DNA of 64,000 nt from Bartonella schoenbuchensis R1 (lineage in GTDB: Bacteria > Pseudomonadota > Alphaproteobacteria > Rhizobiales > Rhizobiaceae): contig NZ_CP019789.1 in assembly GCF_002022685.1 (NCBI RefSeq), forward strand, positions 496,001 through 560,000, given 5' to 3'. This document shows, piece by piece, positions 1 to 12,068 of the stretch (its first letter is position 1; every line of letters starts with the position of its first letter). The position numbers were made by a program, and so were the translations under genes. The notes below the pieces were generated by a model that was not told where the DNA came from, did no database searches, and saw nothing but the letters and a program-made list of their open reading frames with translations.

Positions 1-34
1 TTGGGGTATTCAACGAAAACAAATTTTGCTTCAT
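1..34 (-). CDS. glnE: Possible start of glnE (glutamine synthetase adenylyltransferase), cut by window edge
   Basis: An ATG at 34 on the minus strand opens a frame that runs off the window after 11 codons, reading MKQNLFSLNTP. The pattern F-x-L-x-T-P resembles what I remember of rhizobial GlnE N-termini, and glnE commonly lies directly downstream of the pleC-type kinase gene in this order. GlnE adenylylates and deadenylylates glutamine synthetase in response to PII. The gap to the kinase stop is 32 bases and I see no clear ribosome binding site, so this is a call from context plus a few residues. The rest of the gene lies outside the window. Confidence 0.35.
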   Translation of the reverse strand, partial: MKQNLFSLNTP

Positions 35-66
35 CGAGAACGGCAAGAATATTTTGTTTGAAAATT

Positions 67-2385
67 TTAATTTTGTTGAATTGGCATTGTAATAGTTACA
101 GTTGTACCTTTTTCTTCTTTAGAAGTAATTTCAAGTTTTCCTTTGTGTAGTTTAACGAGAGAACGAGAAATAGCTAACCCAAGGCCTGAGCCGGTATGAG
201 TTTTGGTAAATTGATTTTCAACTTGTTCAAAGGGTTGCCCAAGTTTTTTTATTGCTGCTTGAGGAATACCAACTCCTGTATCTTTTATTTTAAAGATAAG
301 GTTATTTTCTTTCTGGAAGGCACAAACATCAATATTGCCACCAGAAGGTGTAAACTTAACGGCATTGGAAATAAGATTAAGGAAAATCTGTCTTATAGCA
401 CGGCAATCAACTTCAGCATGAAGTTTTGGTGCAATATTTTCTGTAACGGAAACCTTTTTTTCTTGTGCTTGTGGGGTAAGTGTTCGAACTGCTTCACTGA
501 TGATTGGTCCAAGATCAATATTTTTACAATCAAGAGTAAATCTCCCAGCTTCGATTTTTGACATATCAAGGATATCATTGATGAGAGTTAAAAGATGAGT
601 TCCTGAATTGTGAATATCACGCATATATTCTTTATAGCGTTGTGAACCAAGAGGACCAAAGGTGGATTGCAACATGATATCTGAAAAACCAAGAATAGCG
701 TTAAGAGGAGTACGTAATTCATGGGATATATTGGCTAAAAATTCTGATTTAGCTTTATTAGCACTTTCAGCTCGCTCTTTTTCTGCTTGCAGACTTTTGT
801 TCAGTTTTTCAACCTCTGTTGCACGTTGCTGGGCATTTCCTCGTGCACGTTTGAGTTCTTGAATGAAAGAAAAAAGGCTTTTTTCGCTGTTTTTAAATTT
901 TTCTTGCTGTTGTTTAAGTTCGGAAATGTCAGTACCAGTGCAAACAAGCCCCCCATCTTGTGTACGCCGTTCATTAATTTTGAGCCAACATCCATCTGCA
1001 GTTTGGCGAATACTGGTTAGGTTACCAGTTCCATCTTCTTTGAGGAGATATTCACTAATAGCAGGACGTGCCATAGCTTCAACAGTCGCACGTTGAATGC
1101 CTGATTGCAGCATTTGTTTTGGGATAGCTGCATATTCGCAAAATTTGCTATTAGACATAACTAAACGCCCTTCAGAATCCCACAATACAAAGGATTCTGA
1201 AATATTTTCAATAGCATCGCGAATACGAAGATCAGCTTGTGCTGTTTGTTCAGCAAGTTGACGTTGTTCGCTAATATCGAAGGAAATACCAACTAAATGA
1301 GGCTCTTCTCCTTCAGTAACTTCGGCACGAAAACGCATCCATATATAATGACCATCAGCATGACGCATGGGAATATTAATATCGATGTGTTTTTTTTCAC
1401 CGCTCATTAATTCCTGAGCGAGATCAAAGAAATTAGTATCAGTTGGGTTGATGATGGCAGTAATTTGAGAGATTGACAGCAACGCATCTTGAGGCACATA
1501 ACCAAGCATTTCATACATGGCTCGTGACCAATATACTCGACCGCTTGCCATATTCCAATCCCACAACCCACAACGTCCACGCATCATTGCCATATCAATA
1601 CGGTTTTGATTTTTTTCTGAAACCAGATCCATATTATGTGCGCGTGAAACTTGGTTATAATATGCATAAAGAAGAGCCAGTATAATACCGGTGGTTCCTA
1701 TGAATAAGGTCATATTTAATGAGAAGATTTTACGCCATTCCATATAGATGTCGTGTGTTTTTTCACTCATAAATACGCTATATTGACTATTTTTTGTTTG
1801 GCTAAGTAAAGCTAAGGCAGGTTCTGTTCCTATTTTGATTTGTGTAGCGCCAGTGTGCTGTTTAAGAGACTCTAAAGCGGCATTTTCAGAGATGAAATTT
1901 TTTAAAGGTTTTCCTAAGATTACCTCTGAACTAGATGAAGCTAAAACATTTTCATTTTGATCGACTATAGCGATTATAGTATTGGTATTGACAAGGTTTT
2001 GGTTACGCAGATCAACAAGGATATCTTCTAAATGACTATGAGAAAGACTAGTAGTTTTTCCTTGCTTGGTAACGGTAGATAAGTCACGATCAATCGTATT
2101 TACGATGTAAGCAGCTAATAGATTCATTGTAGAGCGCGTATCTTTATCAATTGTATGGCGTAAGTCATAAATTGACACAAAGCGGACTGCTGCTAACACA
2201 ATGAGAAAAAGAATGATGATAAATGGGATAGACCGACGTAGCCAAGGCTCAATCGATAAAAGTTTTTTATGAATTGAACCAGAAAGTAAATCAATATACG
2301 CTTCCTGTGCCTTGCGATTTTGAACGCTCGGCTTTGAATCGGAATATATTCCTGTGGGCGCATTATATACGTCCAATTTCTCCAT
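67..2385 (-). CDS. pleC: PleC-type membrane PAS sensor histidine kinase
   Basis: A 772-residue hybrid-free histidine kinase. Membrane segments lie at about 52-72 and 222-243 and enclose a roughly 150-residue periplasmic sensor region. Two PAS-like domains follow (about 262-380 and 385-490), then a coiled-coil linker (about 495-545). The HisKA box has the phospho-accepting His555 in SHELRTPLNA, and the HATPase domain near the end has the N box (SNAVKFTPSGG), G1 (DTGVGIP) and G2 (GSGLGLAISRS). In Alphaproteobacteria PleC acts as kinase and phosphatase on DivK/PleD in cell-cycle and polarity control. That role is inferred from architecture and from the neighbours pepN and probable glnE. DivJ-like or another PAS kinase is the alternative. 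Confidence 0.8.
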   Translation of the reverse strand: MEKLDVYNAPTGIYSDSKPSVQNRKAQEAYIDLLSGSIHKKLLSIEPWLRRSIPFIIILFLIVLAAVRFVSIYDLRHTIDKDTRSTMNLLAAYIVNTIDRDLSTVTKQGKTTSLSHSHLEDILVDLRNQNLVNTNTIIAIVDQNENVLASSSSEVILGKPLKNFISENAALESLKQHTGATQIKIGTEPALALLSQTKNSQYSVFMSEKTHDIYMEWRKIFSLNMTLFIGTTGIILALLYAYYNQVSRAHNMDLVSEKNQNRIDMAMMRGRCGLWDWNMASGRVYWSRAMYEMLGYVPQDALLSISQITAIINPTDTNFFDLAQELMSGEKKHIDINIPMRHADGHYIWMRFRAEVTEGEEPHLVGISFDISEQRQLAEQTAQADLRIRDAIENISESFVLWDSEGRLVMSNSKFCEYAAIPKQMLQSGIQRATVEAMARPAISEYLLKEDGTGNLTSIRQTADGCWLKINERRTQDGGLVCTGTDISELKQQQEKFKNSEKSLFSFIQELKRARGNAQQRATEVEKLNKSLQAEKERAESANKAKSEFLANISHELRTPLNAILGFSDIMLQSTFGPLGSQRYKEYMRDIHNSGTHLLTLINDILDMSKIEAGRFTLDCKNIDLGPIISEAVRTLTPQAQEKKVSVTENIAPKLHAEVDCRAIRQIFLNLISNAVKFTPSGGNIDVCAFQKENNLIFKIKDTGVGIPQAAIKKLGQPFEQVENQFTKTHTGSGLGLAISRSLVKLHKGKLEITSKEEKGTTVTITMPIQQN

Positions 2386-2558
2386 TTCTGGTTCCTCTAA
2401 TCATGAATAATATGACTGGAAAACTATTTCTGTACTCATAACAAACCAGTGGGTACAGTGAATCAAAACAGGAGTCTTCTGTCTAGTCTTTTTTTTAGGA
2501 GAAAGTAATTTTACTGCTATGAACGTAAATTATTGAATATTGAAAACGCTTTAATATT

Positions 2559-2593
2559 GCTCATAAACAAGCTTGCACGACTTGTTTATGAGC
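2559..2593. terminator. 13-bp perfect hairpin between pepN and pleC
   Basis: Arms at 2559-2571 and 2581-2593 are exact reverse complements (GCTCATAAACAAG) around a 9-base loop. The hairpin lies about 70 bases after the pepN stop and about 170 bases before the kinase start, both on the minus strand. There is no long T-run after either arm, so it may be a weak or factor-assisted terminator, or an mRNA-stabilising or processing structure. Confidence 0.4.
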
Positions 2594-2664
2594 TTAGCGT
2601 TATTGAATAGATATTTCTAAATTATCTTCAAAACATTTTATAATATATTGATTATAAATATATT

Positions 2665-5292
2665 TTAATTGAGCATACGATTAATAATATCTGCTACATC
2701 ACTTGACAATTTAGGTGCTGCTGCAATTGTTTTTAATGCAGTTTCAAGTTTCTGCTGCCGAATGGGCTCCCATTGTCGCCAGGAGCGCATAATTGTTAAT
2801 AATCTCGAAGAAAGCTGTGGATTCTTTTTATCAATTTCTAAGATGATTTGGCAAAGGAAATGATAAGCTGCTCCATCAACTCTATTAAAACCTGTTTGGT
2901 TTCCTGCTGCAAAGGCACCAATCAGGGCACGAACTCGATTAGGATTATCCTGTGAAAAGAGCGGATGTTTCATAAGTTTTTGAATCTGGCTAAGTGTTGC
3001 CTCTCCAGCAACCATTGCTTGAATAGAAAACCATTTATCCATAACCAAAGGATCGTGACGATATCGGTTTTCAAAATCATTTAAGGCGTCTTGTGCTTGT
3101 TTACTTTCATTAAAGCGTTGCACTAAAATCGTTATGCTGGCCACGCGGTCAGTCATATTATCAGCCATTGCATATTGTGTGGCAGCACGGTCTGGTTTGT
3201 TTTCTGCAATAGAAAGATAGTCTAATATAACATTGCGTAATGCTCGTTTTCCAATTTGTGCAGTGTTTGGTGAATAAGGCTCTTTTATCTCCATCTGTGT
3301 ATAGATTTTTGTTAAGAGTTCTTGATGAGTGTGTGCGATAGAAGCTAAAAATTGATTACGCACGTGATGAATACGATCTGGATCGACATTTTCAGCAAGT
3401 GTGCGAGCAAGTTCAACTTCGCTAGGTAAGCTTAAGCAAAATGCACGAAATTCAGGTTCAAGATTTTCATCTTTAATGATCATTTCGATGAGTTCTAGCA
3501 AATTAGAGGGCATGCCACTCTTTTCTAGCGTTTTATCTTTAATTACTTGAATAAGGGCTTGCGTTATCAGATGGTTGAGTGATTGCCAGCGATTAATTTG
3601 ATTACTATCGTTTTTAGCAAGAAAGATCAGTTCATCTTCATTGAATGGGGTTTGTAAAGTAATAGGGGCAGAAAAATTTCTGAGAAGTGATAAAACAGGC
3701 TTTTCACTCAATCCTTTTAATGTAAAGGTCTGAGTTTCTTGAGATAGTATCATAACATCTGCTTGAATATTTGCATCAGATTCATAAGTTAACGCTTCTC
3801 CCTTATGCCCCAGTAAGCCAAAAGCGATAGGAATGAGCATAGGTTTTTTTTCGTTTTGTTGTGGTGTTGCTGGAATATGTTGTTTTGCATGAATCGTTAA
3901 AACGCCATTGTTATAATCACTATCGATTTTCACATTAGGCGTACCAGCTTGTTCATACCACAACATAAATTGTGAAAAATCTTTACCAGAGACTTCAGCA
4001 AAACAGGTGATAAAATCCTCAATAGTGCATGCTTGTCCATCATGGCGTTGAAAATAGAGATCCATACCTTTACGAAACAGAGTAGGGCCTAAAATAGTGT
4101 GCACCATGCGGACCACTTCTGCTCCTTTTTCATAGATAGTCGTAGTATAAAAATTGTTGATTTGACTATATTGACGAGGTCGTACAGGATGAGCCAATGG
4201 ACCAGCATCTTCAGAAAATTGTGTAGCTTTCAGAGTTTTTATGTTTTCAATTCGCTGTAGGCTGCGTACATTTTGATCTGCAGAAAATTCCTGATCGCGG
4301 TAAACAGTTAATCCTTCTTTTAAACAGAGTTGGAACCAATCACGGCACGTAATACGATTTCCCGTCCAATTGTGGAAATATTCATGTGCAATAACGCGTT
4401 CAACATTTCGGTAATCATGGTCGGTTGCTGTTTCATGGTCTGCAAGGACATATTTATCATTAAAAATGTTTAATCCTTTATTTTCCATCGCACCCATATT
4501 GAAATCTGAGACAGCGACAATATTGAAAACATCAAGATCATATTCGCGTCCAAAGCACTGCTCATCCCAACGCATAGAGCGCTTGAGTGCATCCATTGCA
4601 TAGATTGCTCGTTTTGTTTTTCCTTTTTCTACATAGATGCCAAGTTTGACACGCCGCCCAGATTCCGTGGTAAAATGATCTTCTAACTCATCAAGATCTC
4701 CACCAACTAGAGCAAAGAGATAGGATGGTTTCGGATAAGGGTCTTCCCAAATGGCAAAGTGACGGTTGTTATCAAGGGTTCCTGTTTCAACAAGGTTACC
4801 ATTAGAAAGCAAGATAGGAATTGTGTGAGAATCTGCTTCAATTCTTACTGTATAAGTGGAAAGAACATCTGGGCGGTCATAAAAATAAGTAATACGGCGA
4901 AAACCTTCCGCTTCACACTGTGTGCAATAAACACCGTTTGAAAGGTAAAGCCCCATGAGTTTGCGGTTATTTTCAGGGTTTAATTCTGTAACCAATTGCA
5001 ATGTAAAAGGAGAAGTAGGTGGAGTTGTAATTTCCAGATATGAAGGGGTGCTTTTGTAAGCATTTTCAGCTAATTTTTCACCATTTATGGCAACAGAAAT
5101 TAGTGTAAGTTCGTCACCAGAAAGTACCAAAGGTGTTAATTTTTTTATATTTTCACGAGGCTCAATCAGTAATGTTGCTGTAACACGAGTTTTTGTTGGC
5201 TCTAAGCAAAAATCAAGCTGCGTTTTGGGTATAGTGTAAGGTGTGGGCTGATAATCTTCCAAACGATAAGTGGGAATAGTTGGTTGTTTCAT
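2665..5292 (-). CDS. pepN: Aminopeptidase N (M1 family zinc metallopeptidase)
   Basis: An 875-residue protein, close to the 870 of E. coli PepN. It removes N-terminal residues from peptides in the cytoplasm. The M1 exopeptidase motif GAMEN lies upstream of the zinc site HEYFH (His303, Glu304, His307), with the third ligand Glu326 exactly 18 residues further on. A longer frame opens at 5361, but the ATG at 5292 is preferred: it follows AAGGAAAAAATT, a good ribosome binding site, and starts MKQPTIPTYRL like other family members. It lies 73 bases downstream of the uracil-DNA glycosylase gene and upstream of the kinase, all on the same strand. Confidence 0.95.
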   Translation of the reverse strand: MKQPTIPTYRLEDYQPTPYTIPKTQLDFCLEPTKTRVTATLLIEPRENIKKLTPLVLSGDELTLISVAINGEKLAENAYKSTPSYLEITTPPTSPFTLQLVTELNPENNRKLMGLYLSNGVYCTQCEAEGFRRITYFYDRPDVLSTYTVRIEADSHTIPILLSNGNLVETGTLDNNRHFAIWEDPYPKPSYLFALVGGDLDELEDHFTTESGRRVKLGIYVEKGKTKRAIYAMDALKRSMRWDEQCFGREYDLDVFNIVAVSDFNMGAMENKGLNIFNDKYVLADHETATDHDYRNVERVIAHEYFHNWTGNRITCRDWFQLCLKEGLTVYRDQEFSADQNVRSLQRIENIKTLKATQFSEDAGPLAHPVRPRQYSQINNFYTTTIYEKGAEVVRMVHTILGPTLFRKGMDLYFQRHDGQACTIEDFITCFAEVSGKDFSQFMLWYEQAGTPNVKIDSDYNNGVLTIHAKQHIPATPQQNEKKPMLIPIAFGLLGHKGEALTYESDANIQADVMILSQETQTFTLKGLSEKPVLSLLRNFSAPITLQTPFNEDELIFLAKNDSNQINRWQSLNHLITQALIQVIKDKTLEKSGMPSNLLELIEMIIKDENLEPEFRAFCLSLPSEVELARTLAENVDPDRIHHVRNQFLASIAHTHQELLTKIYTQMEIKEPYSPNTAQIGKRALRNVILDYLSIAENKPDRAATQYAMADNMTDRVASITILVQRFNESKQAQDALNDFENRYRHDPLVMDKWFSIQAMVAGEATLSQIQKLMKHPLFSQDNPNRVRALIGAFAAGNQTGFNRVDGAAYHFLCQIILEIDKKNPQLSSRLLTIMRSWRQWEPIRQQKLETALKTIAAAPKLSSDVADIINRMLN

Positions 5293-5365
5293 AATTTTTT
5301 CCTTATTGTATTTGGGAATATGAGTAATTAAGCGTTTATGTTTTAAAAGAAGGAAGATCAATGAG

Positions 5366-6196
5366 TTATAAAAGATTATTGAGACGGTCTTTTACTTCTA
5401 GAAAATCCATCCATGTAAGCTTTTTTTGACTAGGGGTTCGTAAAAGATAAGCAGGATGAAAAGTTGGCATAACAGGTATTTTAACGTTATTTGCGCTCTC
5501 ATAGATTTGCCACTTTCCCCTTATGCGTATAATTCCGCCTTGAGCCCCCGTAAGAAATTGTGCAGCAGTTCCTCCTAGCGCAATAAGAACACGAGGGTTA
5601 GCTAGCTCAATTTGTCGTTCAATAAAGGGGCGACATAATGCAACCTCTCTTGGTGTTGGTGTGCGATTTCCAGGTGGGCGCCATGGAATAGTGTTTGCTA
5701 TATAAACATTTTTTCTTGTTAGACCAATAGATGCCAATATTTTGTTAAGTAGCATTCCTGCTTTTCCAACAAACGGAATTCCTTGTATATCTTCGTCTCG
5801 TCCTGGTGCTTCTCCTATAAGCATAAGTGGACTTCCTGCTGTTCCATCTGAAAAACAGGTGTTTTTAGCTGTCAGTTTTAATGAGCAACCATTAAAGGCG
5901 AGGAGGGCAGATTTTAATTCGTCAAGTGTATGGGCATTTTTTGCCATCTCTATGGCTGAGAGCGTGTCATGTGTTTTATTGTCAAGGTTATGCGGTGGTT
6001 TGTTATGCAGTTTTATGGGTTGGGAAGTTTGTTTATGATGGATAATATCAACTGCTTGTTTTGATTTTTGCTCTAAAATAGCAGATTGGCTAAAACGGTC
6101 AATTGGCGTATCGTTAAGCGCAGCATCTACACCACTTTCTTTATAAAAGCTTAATAGTTCTTCATATGAGATTAAACATTGAGTTTGTTCTGACAT
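5366..6196 (-). CDS. Uracil-DNA glycosylase, family 4-like
   Basis: 276 residues. The C-terminal 160 are a family 4 UDG domain: motif 1 GEAPGRDED (128-136), the conserved IPFVGKAG segment (140-147), PWRPPGNR (171-178) and the motif HPAYLLR (247-253). The enzyme removes uracil from DNA to begin base excision repair. Classic family 4 members carry four Fe-S cysteines. Here I see Cys104 and Cys188 at two equivalent positions, but the CxxC partner is missing and the cysteine before RPPGNR is Trp/Pro, so the cluster site looks incomplete. The first 100 residues are poorly conserved. A second UDG, of family 5, lies at 26.3 kb. Confidence 0.85.
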   Translation of the reverse strand: MSEQTQCLISYEELLSFYKESGVDAALNDTPIDRFSQSAILEQKSKQAVDIIHHKQTSQPIKLHNKPPHNLDNKTHDTLSAIEMAKNAHTLDELKSALLAFNGCSLKLTAKNTCFSDGTAGSPLMLIGEAPGRDEDIQGIPFVGKAGMLLNKILASIGLTRKNVYIANTIPWRPPGNRTPTPREVALCRPFIERQIELANPRVLIALGGTAAQFLTGAQGGIIRIRGKWQIYESANNVKIPVMPTFHPAYLLRTPSQKKLTWMDFLEVKDRLNNLL

Positions 6197-6636
6197 TTCG
6201 CTTTTTTACTTGTAACCAATTCATTAATGGATAAACCAAGCAGAATTATTCTTCAAGCTTTATAATGTATTTTATTACGAATGAAGGTATAGTAATATTG
6301 TTTGATGATTTCTTAGAAACTAGCCTTAATGAAATTATAAGATTCAATAATTGAAGTTCATAGTTTTTCTTTGGCGTGCAAATGATTGGAACTTTTATCT
6401 ATGCCCTTATTGATACACAGGTTTTCTGTATGATTTATGCGATGTGAAAGATGTAAGGGTATAATTTATATTTTGTATTTGCTAAAAGTGCGTGATGGAT
6501 CATTGCAATGTATTTATACGTTTTAGTATCATGCGATTACTCTAAAACCAGTTATTTTATTCCATTATAAGCAGGTCTCATGTGATATAAAAGGATTAAA
6601 ACAATTTTCAAAAGAAATAGAGTGGTGTTTAAAATT
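6197..6636. other. Gene-free stretch upstream of udg, downstream of thiD
   Basis: 440 AT-rich bases. No open frame longer than about 20 codons with a start, no tRNA and no convincing terminator were seen. It must contain the promoter of the udg-pepN group and the 3' end of the thiamine transcript. Confidence 0.5.
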
Positions 6637-7395
6637 TTAATGCTCTTTTTGAGAGTGATTTAAAAGCAATGTGTAAAGATATTCTTTTGATTTCTTTACG
6701 GCTGTCGTTATAGATTTGTTGAATGCCAAATGTGCAGTAATAGCACTTGAAAGGATGCAACCTGTTCCACGCATTCCTCCTTTTAAACGTGGAGCAGAAA
6801 TATTTATTGCTTGGGTTTTATCAATTAAAATGTCGGTTGCAAAAGCACCATATGCGTGTCCACCTTTTATCAATATATAGCGCGGACCAAATGAAAGAAG
6901 TTTTTTGGCTTGTTGTATTGCCTCTTCACAATTAGAAGCTAATGGACTTTGGCTAAGAAGAGCTAGTTCTTCCATATTAGGTGTTAAAAGTTCAATGTGA
7001 GGAAGCAGTTTATTAAGCATAATTTCTGTAGTTTTTTCTGTTGTAAGTTTTCCCCCTGATGAGGCAGTAAGAACAGGATCAAAAACAACTGGAATATGGG
7101 AGTAGTCTTCTAATACATTGCAGATTTCCACTATAATTTCTTGAGTGCCTATCATTCCGATTTTGATTGCGTGTATAGGATTGGCTTCTAGGGCCACTCG
7201 CATTTGTGCGCCAACAAATTCTCCACTCATGGGTACAATTTTGGCAACGTGGTTGTCATCTTGCACATTAACACAGGTGATTGCTAAACTTGCTTTTGTT
7301 TGAAAATATACAGCTGTCTCTATATCGCGAACAATGCCAGCACCACCTGTTGGATCAGTACCAGCAACAATAAGAATAGAAGGAATTAACGCCAT
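6637..7395 (-). CDS. thiD: Hydroxymethylpyrimidine/phosphomethylpyrimidine kinase
   Basis: 252 residues from the ATG at 7395. ThiD phosphorylates HMP and HMP-phosphate to HMP-PP, the pyrimidine half of thiamine. The ribokinase-fold signature AGTDPTGGAGI lies near the N-terminus, and the C-terminal anion-hole motif GGMRGTGC is intact (normally GTGCT; here GTGCI). A frame from 7416 adds MDEGNSK, but the internal ATG follows AAGGTAA, and its [15 protein letters not shown] start fits the family. This start overlaps the thiE stop by 10 bases. It is the last gene of the minus-strand thiamine operon. Confidence 0.92.
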   Translation of the reverse strand: MALIPSILIVAGTDPTGGAGIVRDIETAVYFQTKASLAITCVNVQDDNHVAKIVPMSGEFVGAQMRVALEANPIHAIKIGMIGTQEIIVEICNVLEDYSHIPVVFDPVLTASSGGKLTTEKTTEIMLNKLLPHIELLTPNMEELALLSQSPLASNCEEAIQQAKKLLSFGPRYILIKGGHAYGAFATDILIDKTQAINISAPRLKGGMRGTGCILSSAITAHLAFNKSITTAVKKSKEYLYTLLLNHSQKEH

Positions 7396-7991
7396 TTTTG
7401 AGTTACCTTCATCCACTGTTGGGTGCGCTCTTCTGGTTTTTTATGTAAAATAATATCGGTTACAACAGCAGCGCTATTAGCCCCTGCTTCCAAAACATCA
7501 ATTGCGCGCTCTGGTGTTAAACCACCAATGCCAACTAAAGGCAAAGCTCCAATCCGTTTTTTCCATTGTTTGATTTTTTCTAATCCTTGTGGAGCCCATT
7601 TCATTTTTTTTAAGATTGTCGGATAAATCGGACCAAGCGCAATATATTCAGGAGAAAAAGACATACTAATATCTAACTCATGTTCATCATGAGTGCTAAG
7701 ACCAAATTTAATACCATTTTTACGGATTGCAGGAATGTCAGCGTTGCATAAATCTTCTTGTCCAAGATGAATAAAATCGCACTTTTCATCAATTGCTATT
7801 TCCCAATAATCATTAATGACTAATTGTGCTCCAAATTTATCGCATATATTTTTTGCTCGTTTTATATGGTGGTTTATTATTTCTATATTTTTGTTTTTCA
7901 TACGTAATTGTATCAGTTTAACCCCGAGAGGGACCAAGCGTTCAACCCAATCGGCATTGTCAACGATGAGATAAAACGGATCAAGTTTCAT
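7386..7991 (-). CDS. thiE: Thiamine phosphate synthase
   Basis: 201 residues, TIM-barrel family. ThiE joins HMP-PP to thiazole phosphate to give thiamine monophosphate. Visible family features are the early IQLRMKN strand with its pyrophosphate-contacting residues, the INDYW segment, LGQEDL, LGPIYPT and the phosphate-binding [10 protein letters not shown] near the C-terminus. The start overlaps the thiG stop by 4 bases (ATGA), indicating translational coupling. The reading frame is intact, unlike thiC and thiO upstream. Confidence 0.93.
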   Translation of the reverse strand: MKLDPFYLIVDNADWVERLVPLGVKLIQLRMKNKNIEIINHHIKRAKNICDKFGAQLVINDYWEIAIDEKCDFIHLGQEDLCNADIPAIRKNGIKFGLSTHDEHELDISMSFSPEYIALGPIYPTILKKMKWAPQGLEKIKQWKKRIGALPLVGIGGLTPERAIDVLEAGANSAAVVTDIILHKKPEERTQQWMKVTQKWR

Positions 7992-8761
7992 GAAAATACT
8001 GCTTGCCCAATAACTGGTGTTGAAGGCACAGCTACATTGCGTGCTTCAAGGATTCCTGCTTTGTAACCCATACGTCCTGCTTTAATAGCGTGAGAAAATG
8101 CTTCAGCCATTAATACAGGGTCACCTGCTTTGGCAACAGCGGTGTTGAGCAATACTGCATCATAGCCAAGTTCCATAGCAATAGCGGCGTGCGATGGTCG
8201 CCCAATGCCGGCATCAATAACAAGAGTAAGATCAGGCAAGTAAGCACGGATAGAACGCAATCCGTCAGTATTACAAGGGCCTTTGGCAGATCCAATAGGA
8301 GCACACCAAGGCATAATGACACGGCAACCAGCTTCTAAGAGTTTTTCAGCTACAATGAGATCATCTGTTGTATAAGCAAAAATTTGAAACCCTTCATTGT
8401 TTAGAATTTTTGCTGCTTCGACTAAGGCAAAAACATTTGGCTGTAATGTATCCGAATTACCTATAACTTCGAGTTTAATCCAAGGTGTCTTAAAGAGATC
8501 TCGTGCTAATTGGGCTGTGGTAACAGCTTCTTTAACAGTATAACAGCCGGCAGTATTAGGAAGTACTGTTACGTTAAGTTCTTTTAAAAATTGCCAAAAT
8601 TGTCCGCCTTGTTTTCCGCCTGCAGTTTCTCGACGTAATGAAACTGTCACAATTTCTGTGTTAGATTTACGAATGGCTTCACGAAGGATTGCTGGTGAAG
8701 GATATTGAGCTGTTCCCAATAAAAGACGGGAAGAAAACTGAGAGCCATAAAAATTCAACAT
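7988..8761 (-). CDS. thiG: Thiazole synthase
   Basis: 257 residues. ThiG condenses deoxyxylulose phosphate, dehydroglycine and ThiS thiocarboxylate into the thiazole ring. Recognised by [13 protein letters not shown] at the start, VSLRRETAG, the PNTAGC segment, the strand with the Schiff-base lysine (WIKLEVIGN), and the phosphate-binding [13 protein letters not shown]. The ribosome binding site AGGAGGT, 7 bases before the ATG, is formed by the terminal Gly-Gly codons of thiS, which ties the two genes together translationally. Confidence 0.95.
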   Translation of the reverse strand: MLNFYGSQFSSRLLLGTAQYPSPAILREAIRKSNTEIVTVSLRRETAGGKQGGQFWQFLKELNVTVLPNTAGCYTVKEAVTTAQLARDLFKTPWIKLEVIGNSDTLQPNVFALVEAAKILNNEGFQIFAYTTDDLIVAEKLLEAGCRVIMPWCAPIGSAKGPCNTDGLRSIRAYLPDLTLVIDAGIGRPSHAAIAMELGYDAVLLNTAVAKAGDPVLMAEAFSHAIKAGRMGYKAGILEARNVAVPSTPVIGQAVFS

Positions 8762-8765
8762 AGTT

Positions 8766-8963
8766 TCAACCTCCTTGCATTGGACTTAGAATTTCAATTC
8801 TATCTCCTTCATGCAAAACAAATTGATTTCGTGCATCTGCAGGAACAACTTCAGAATTTACAGCGGTTGCTAGCCAATTTCCTTCATAACCTAATTTTTC
8901 AAGAAGTAAATTGAGGTAAGTTACTTCTGTCTGGAGCATTTGACCATTGACAAATATTTGCAT
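8766..8963 (-). CDS. thiS: Sulfur carrier protein ThiS
   Basis: 65 residues, ubiquitin-like fold, ending in the required Gly-Gly that is thiocarboxylated and gives its sulfur to thiazole synthesis. The C-terminal segment [12 protein letters not shown] matches the family. It sits between thiO (gap of 3 bases) and thiG (gap of 4 bases), the usual rhizobial order. No thiF adenylyltransferase gene is visible here, so activation of ThiS must depend on an enzyme encoded elsewhere. Confidence 0.95.
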   Translation of the reverse strand: MQIFVNGQMLQTEVTYLNLLLEKLGYEGNWLATAVNSEVVPADARNQFVLHEGDRIEILSPMQGG

Positions 8964-8966
8964 GCT

Positions 8967-11748
<2,782 letters not shown>

Positions 11749-11939
11749 AAACTTTTTCCTTATAAATTCATAATTAAAAAACGCATTGCAGGATTAACAA
11801 AAATGTATTCAACTAATAAGGTGCACTTTAGTGAGGTTGTATATACAATATCACTTTACCCCCAACACGTATTATCTAATCAAGCTCTGAAAATTTCATT
11901 GCGAGAAAGCTAATAAAAACTTTTATATATTTTCCAACC

Positions 11940-12068
11940 ATGATCAGAGCATTTTATTTCCTAATTATGATCAGCTTAAATGTTTATGTTGTCAATCGCA
12001 AAGATGTGTTCTCAACGATTTTAGAATATTTTGGAAGGATGAAGGCAAAAATCATTGCAAATAATTAG
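11940..12068 (+). CDS. Possible small hypothetical protein, 42 aa
   Basis: An ATG-initiated frame of 42 codons, starting MIRAFYFLIMISLNVYVVN, with a hydrophobic N-terminus like a short signal or membrane segment and a basic C-terminus (GRMKAKIIANN). There is no convincing ribosome binding site and I do not recognise the sequence. It is the only open frame of note in a 980-base gap and could be chance or the start of a decayed gene. Confidence 0.2.
   Translation: MIRAFYFLIMISLNVYVVNRKDVFSTILEYFGRMKAKIIANN

Noticed and set aside
8110..8322. Open frames overlapping thiG, thiC, dapA, rsh, panB and other genes in other frames
   Set aside because: They lie entirely within well-supported genes, with no independent start signal or recognisable product.
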